Below, one piece after another: positions 62,437-64,000 of a DNA stretch of 64,000 bases. The position numbers and the translations under genes were made by a program. The notes beneath the pieces are model-generated. The model saw nothing but the letters and a program-made list of their open reading frames with translations. It was not told the DNA's origin and ran no database searches. The first letter of the stretch is position 1. Each line of letters begins with the position of its first letter. The stretch comes from JAMXLO01 sp963832895 (GTDB taxonomy: Bacteria; Pseudomonadota; Alphaproteobacteria; Acetobacterales; Acetobacteraceae). Location of the stretch: contig CAWHVQ010000012.1 in NCBI GenBank assembly GCA_963832895.1, positions 62,001 to 126,000 on the forward strand, in the 5' to 3' direction.

Positions 62437-62543
62437 TTAGGAACAAAATACTGACAAAGCATGAACAGACGGCGGTGCAGATGGTGGTGGCAGGCTGGGG
62501 CTGGCAAGGTGGTTTCCGCCATACACCGGGACGGAGCGACGCG

Positions 62544-63998
62544 ATGAGCGAGGACAAGCCGGACGATACTCAGGCGGTCCGCCAGACCAACCAGTCGTTC
62601 TTCTTCGTGTCGGACATCTTCCGCGCCGGCCGCCTGATGGCTCGCCGCGCGCGACCCGGTGGCGACGTGCACGAGTCGGCGCGCGCCATCCCGGTGTTCC
62701 GCGACTGCGACGTACTGGTCGTGGGCGGCGGACCCTCAGGGACGGCCGCGGCGGTGGCGGCGGCGCGCACCGGCGCCGATGTCGTGCTGCTGGAACGCTA
62801 CAACCACCTGGGCGGTCTCTCCACCGGCGGCCTGGTGATCTGGATCGACCGGATGACCGACTGGACTGGCGCGCAGGTGATCCAGGGCATCGCGACCGAC
62901 CTGCTGGATCGGCTGCCGAAGGAGGCGGTCGCCGGTCCGCCGCGCGGGCTCTGGGGCAGCGCCGACGAGGCCACCGTCGCGTTTTGGCGCGAGCGCACCG
63001 CGGCGTACCACGGCATCGTCACCTGGTCGCCGACCATCGATCCGGAACGGCTGAAACTCGCCAGCCAGGAGATGGTGCTGGAGAGCGGCGTGCACCTGCT
63101 GCTGCACGGTCTCGGCTGTGCGCCGATCATGCAGGACGGCGGCGTGGCCGGCGTGGTGTTCGAGAGCAAGGAAGGCCGCCTGGCGATCCGCGCGCGCGTC
63201 ACGGTGGACTGCACTGGCGACGGCGACATTTTTTCGCGTGCCGGGGCCGGCGCCGATACCGATGTCGAGGAGCGCGATATCCACCACTGCATGAACACGT
63301 CCTGGATCTGGGGCGGCTGCGACATGACGCGTTGGATCGGCTTCAAGGCCGGCGACGCGGCAGGGTTTTCCGCATTCATGGAGCGCGGGCGTTCGCTGTG
63401 CGGCGGCCTGTTCGAGCGGCCGTTCGTGTCCTGGCGCAACGACGTCGCGCTGTTCATGGGGCCGCGGCTGTCGGGCTATTCCGCGGTGGATGTTCAGGAC
63501 CTGACCGAGGTGGAGGTGCGCTCGCACGGGCTGATGGCGCAGCACCTCAACGTGTATCGCGCCCACGCGCCCGGCTTCGAGCAGGCATTCCTGATGCTAT
63601 CGGCGCCGCAGTTGGGCGTGCGCCATTCGCGGCGGCTGCCTGGTGTGGCCCGCGTGCTGCGCGAGCGCTGGAGCGATCCGACGCCGTGGCAGGACGAGAT
63701 CGGCGTCTCGCCGTCGTTGTCGCCGAAGCTGCCGCCGGTGTCGGTGCCGTATGGCTGCCTTGTGCCTCGGGTGGTGGACGGGCTGTTGGTGGCGGGGCGG
63801 CATGTGTCCTCCGATGCGGCGAGCCACTCGTTCCTCCGCGAGATCCCGCAATGCTGGCTGACCGGGCAGGCGGCTGGTGCGGCGGCTGGGGTGGCGGTGC
63901 GGCGGGGGGTGGCGCCGCGCGCGGTGCCGGTTGGGGAGGTGCAGACGGAACTGCTGCGCCAGGGGGCATTTCTGCGGGCCGGGGCCGTGGTGGGATAA
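62544..63998 (+). CDS. FAD-dependent oxidoreductase
   Basis: A 484-residue protein of the FAD_oxidored family. The FAD-binding VLVVGGGPSGTAAAVAAART lies at residues 57-76, followed by LLERYNHLGGLSTGGLVIW. Further FAD contacts are ARVTVDCTGDGDIFSRAGAG near residue 230 and GLLVAGRHVSSDAASHSFLR near residue 425. The start is ATG 62544 (MSEDKPDDTQ) with GGAG upstream. It stands just after the IS, 108 bases from its right end, so the element may have changed its promoter. The substrate is unknown. Confidence 0.84.
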   Translation: MSEDKPDDTQAVRQTNQSFFFVSDIFRAGRLMARRARPGGDVHESARAIPVFRDCDVLVVGGGPSGTAAAVAAARTGADVVLLERYNHLGGLSTGGLVIWIDRMTDWTGAQVIQGIATDLLDRLPKEAVAGPPRGLWGSADEATVAFWRERTAAYHGIVTWSPTIDPERLKLASQEMVLESGVHLLLHGLGCAPIMQDGGVAGVVFESKEGRLAIRARVTVDCTGDGDIFSRAGAGADTDVEERDIHHCMNTSWIWGGCDMTRWIGFKAGDAAGFSAFMERGRSLCGGLFERPFVSWRNDVALFMGPRLSGYSAVDVQDLTEVEVRSHGLMAQHLNVYRAHAPGFEQAFLMLSAPQLGVRHSRRLPGVARVLRERWSDPTPWQDEIGVSPSLSPKLPPVSVPYGCLVPRVVDGLLVAGRHVSSDAASHSFLREIPQCWLTGQAAGAAAGVAVRRGVAPRAVPVGEVQTELLRQGAFLRAGAVVG

Positions 63999-64000
63999 GG

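Overview
The window is high-GC DNA from an alphaproteobacterium, most likely a member of the Acetobacteraceae or another Rhodospirillales family. The main reasons are a complete-looking hpnABCDEFG hopanoid cluster with a divergent hpnL, and a gene complement rich in CaiB-type CoA transferases, D-2-hydroxyacid dehydrogenases and hybrid histidine kinases. No tRNA, rRNA, CRISPR array or replication origin was seen.

Layout. 1-2.1 kb is a decayed edge: a truncated TauE/SafE permease, a LysR gene broken by several frameshifts, an orphan operator-like palindrome and one small protein. 2.2-11 kb is the hopanoid cluster: squalene from farnesyl diphosphate by HpnD, HpnC and HpnE, cyclisation by HpnF, side-chain processing by HpnG, with HpnA, HpnB and HpnL as accessory proteins. 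hpnC carries a frameshift as sequenced, and hpnH is not present here. 11-19.5 kb holds a PAS histidine kinase, a flavin-binding protein, a secreted type-B esterase, an XRE regulator divergent from a SnoaL-like protein, a CoA transferase, and an orphan ParD antitoxin next to a metallo-beta-lactamase-fold remnant. 19.5-25.6 kb is a tight four-gene operon of glycosyltransferases and methyltransferases whose first part looks clearly lower in GC than its surroundings, suggesting an acquired surface-glycan locus.

26-36.4 kb contains a hydratase, a stand-alone formyltetrahydrofolate-hydrolase-like protein, an ammonium transporter with a candidate sigma-54 promoter, a PP2C/Ser-Thr kinase fusion, a large SAM-cyclase-ATPase-TPR regulator, and a thioredoxin-fold protein whose reading frame is interrupted by a single UGA exactly where relatives have a redox Cys, followed at once by a hairpin. 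This is a strong candidate selenoprotein. 36.4-49 kb is metabolic: an SDR, a hydroxyacid dehydrogenase and an AhpD-like protein on the plus strand; then a six-gene minus-strand operon (cupin, DUF35 Zn-ribbon, thiolase-like, CoA transferase, 6PGDH-like reductase, iron-type alcohol dehydrogenase), with two hybrid histidine kinases and a single-domain response regulator around it.

49-64 kb has a quinone reductase, an internally deleted NnrS protein, two more hydroxyacid dehydrogenases, an ECF sigma/anti-sigma pair, an MFS exporter, a Tat-exported phosphoesterase with a cupredoxin, a 1115-residue protein joining a calpain-type cysteine protease domain to RTX-like repeats, a complete IS701-type insertion sequence with a frameshifted transposase, and an FAD-dependent oxidoreductase. 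A family of GC-rich intergenic palindromes recurs at four places.
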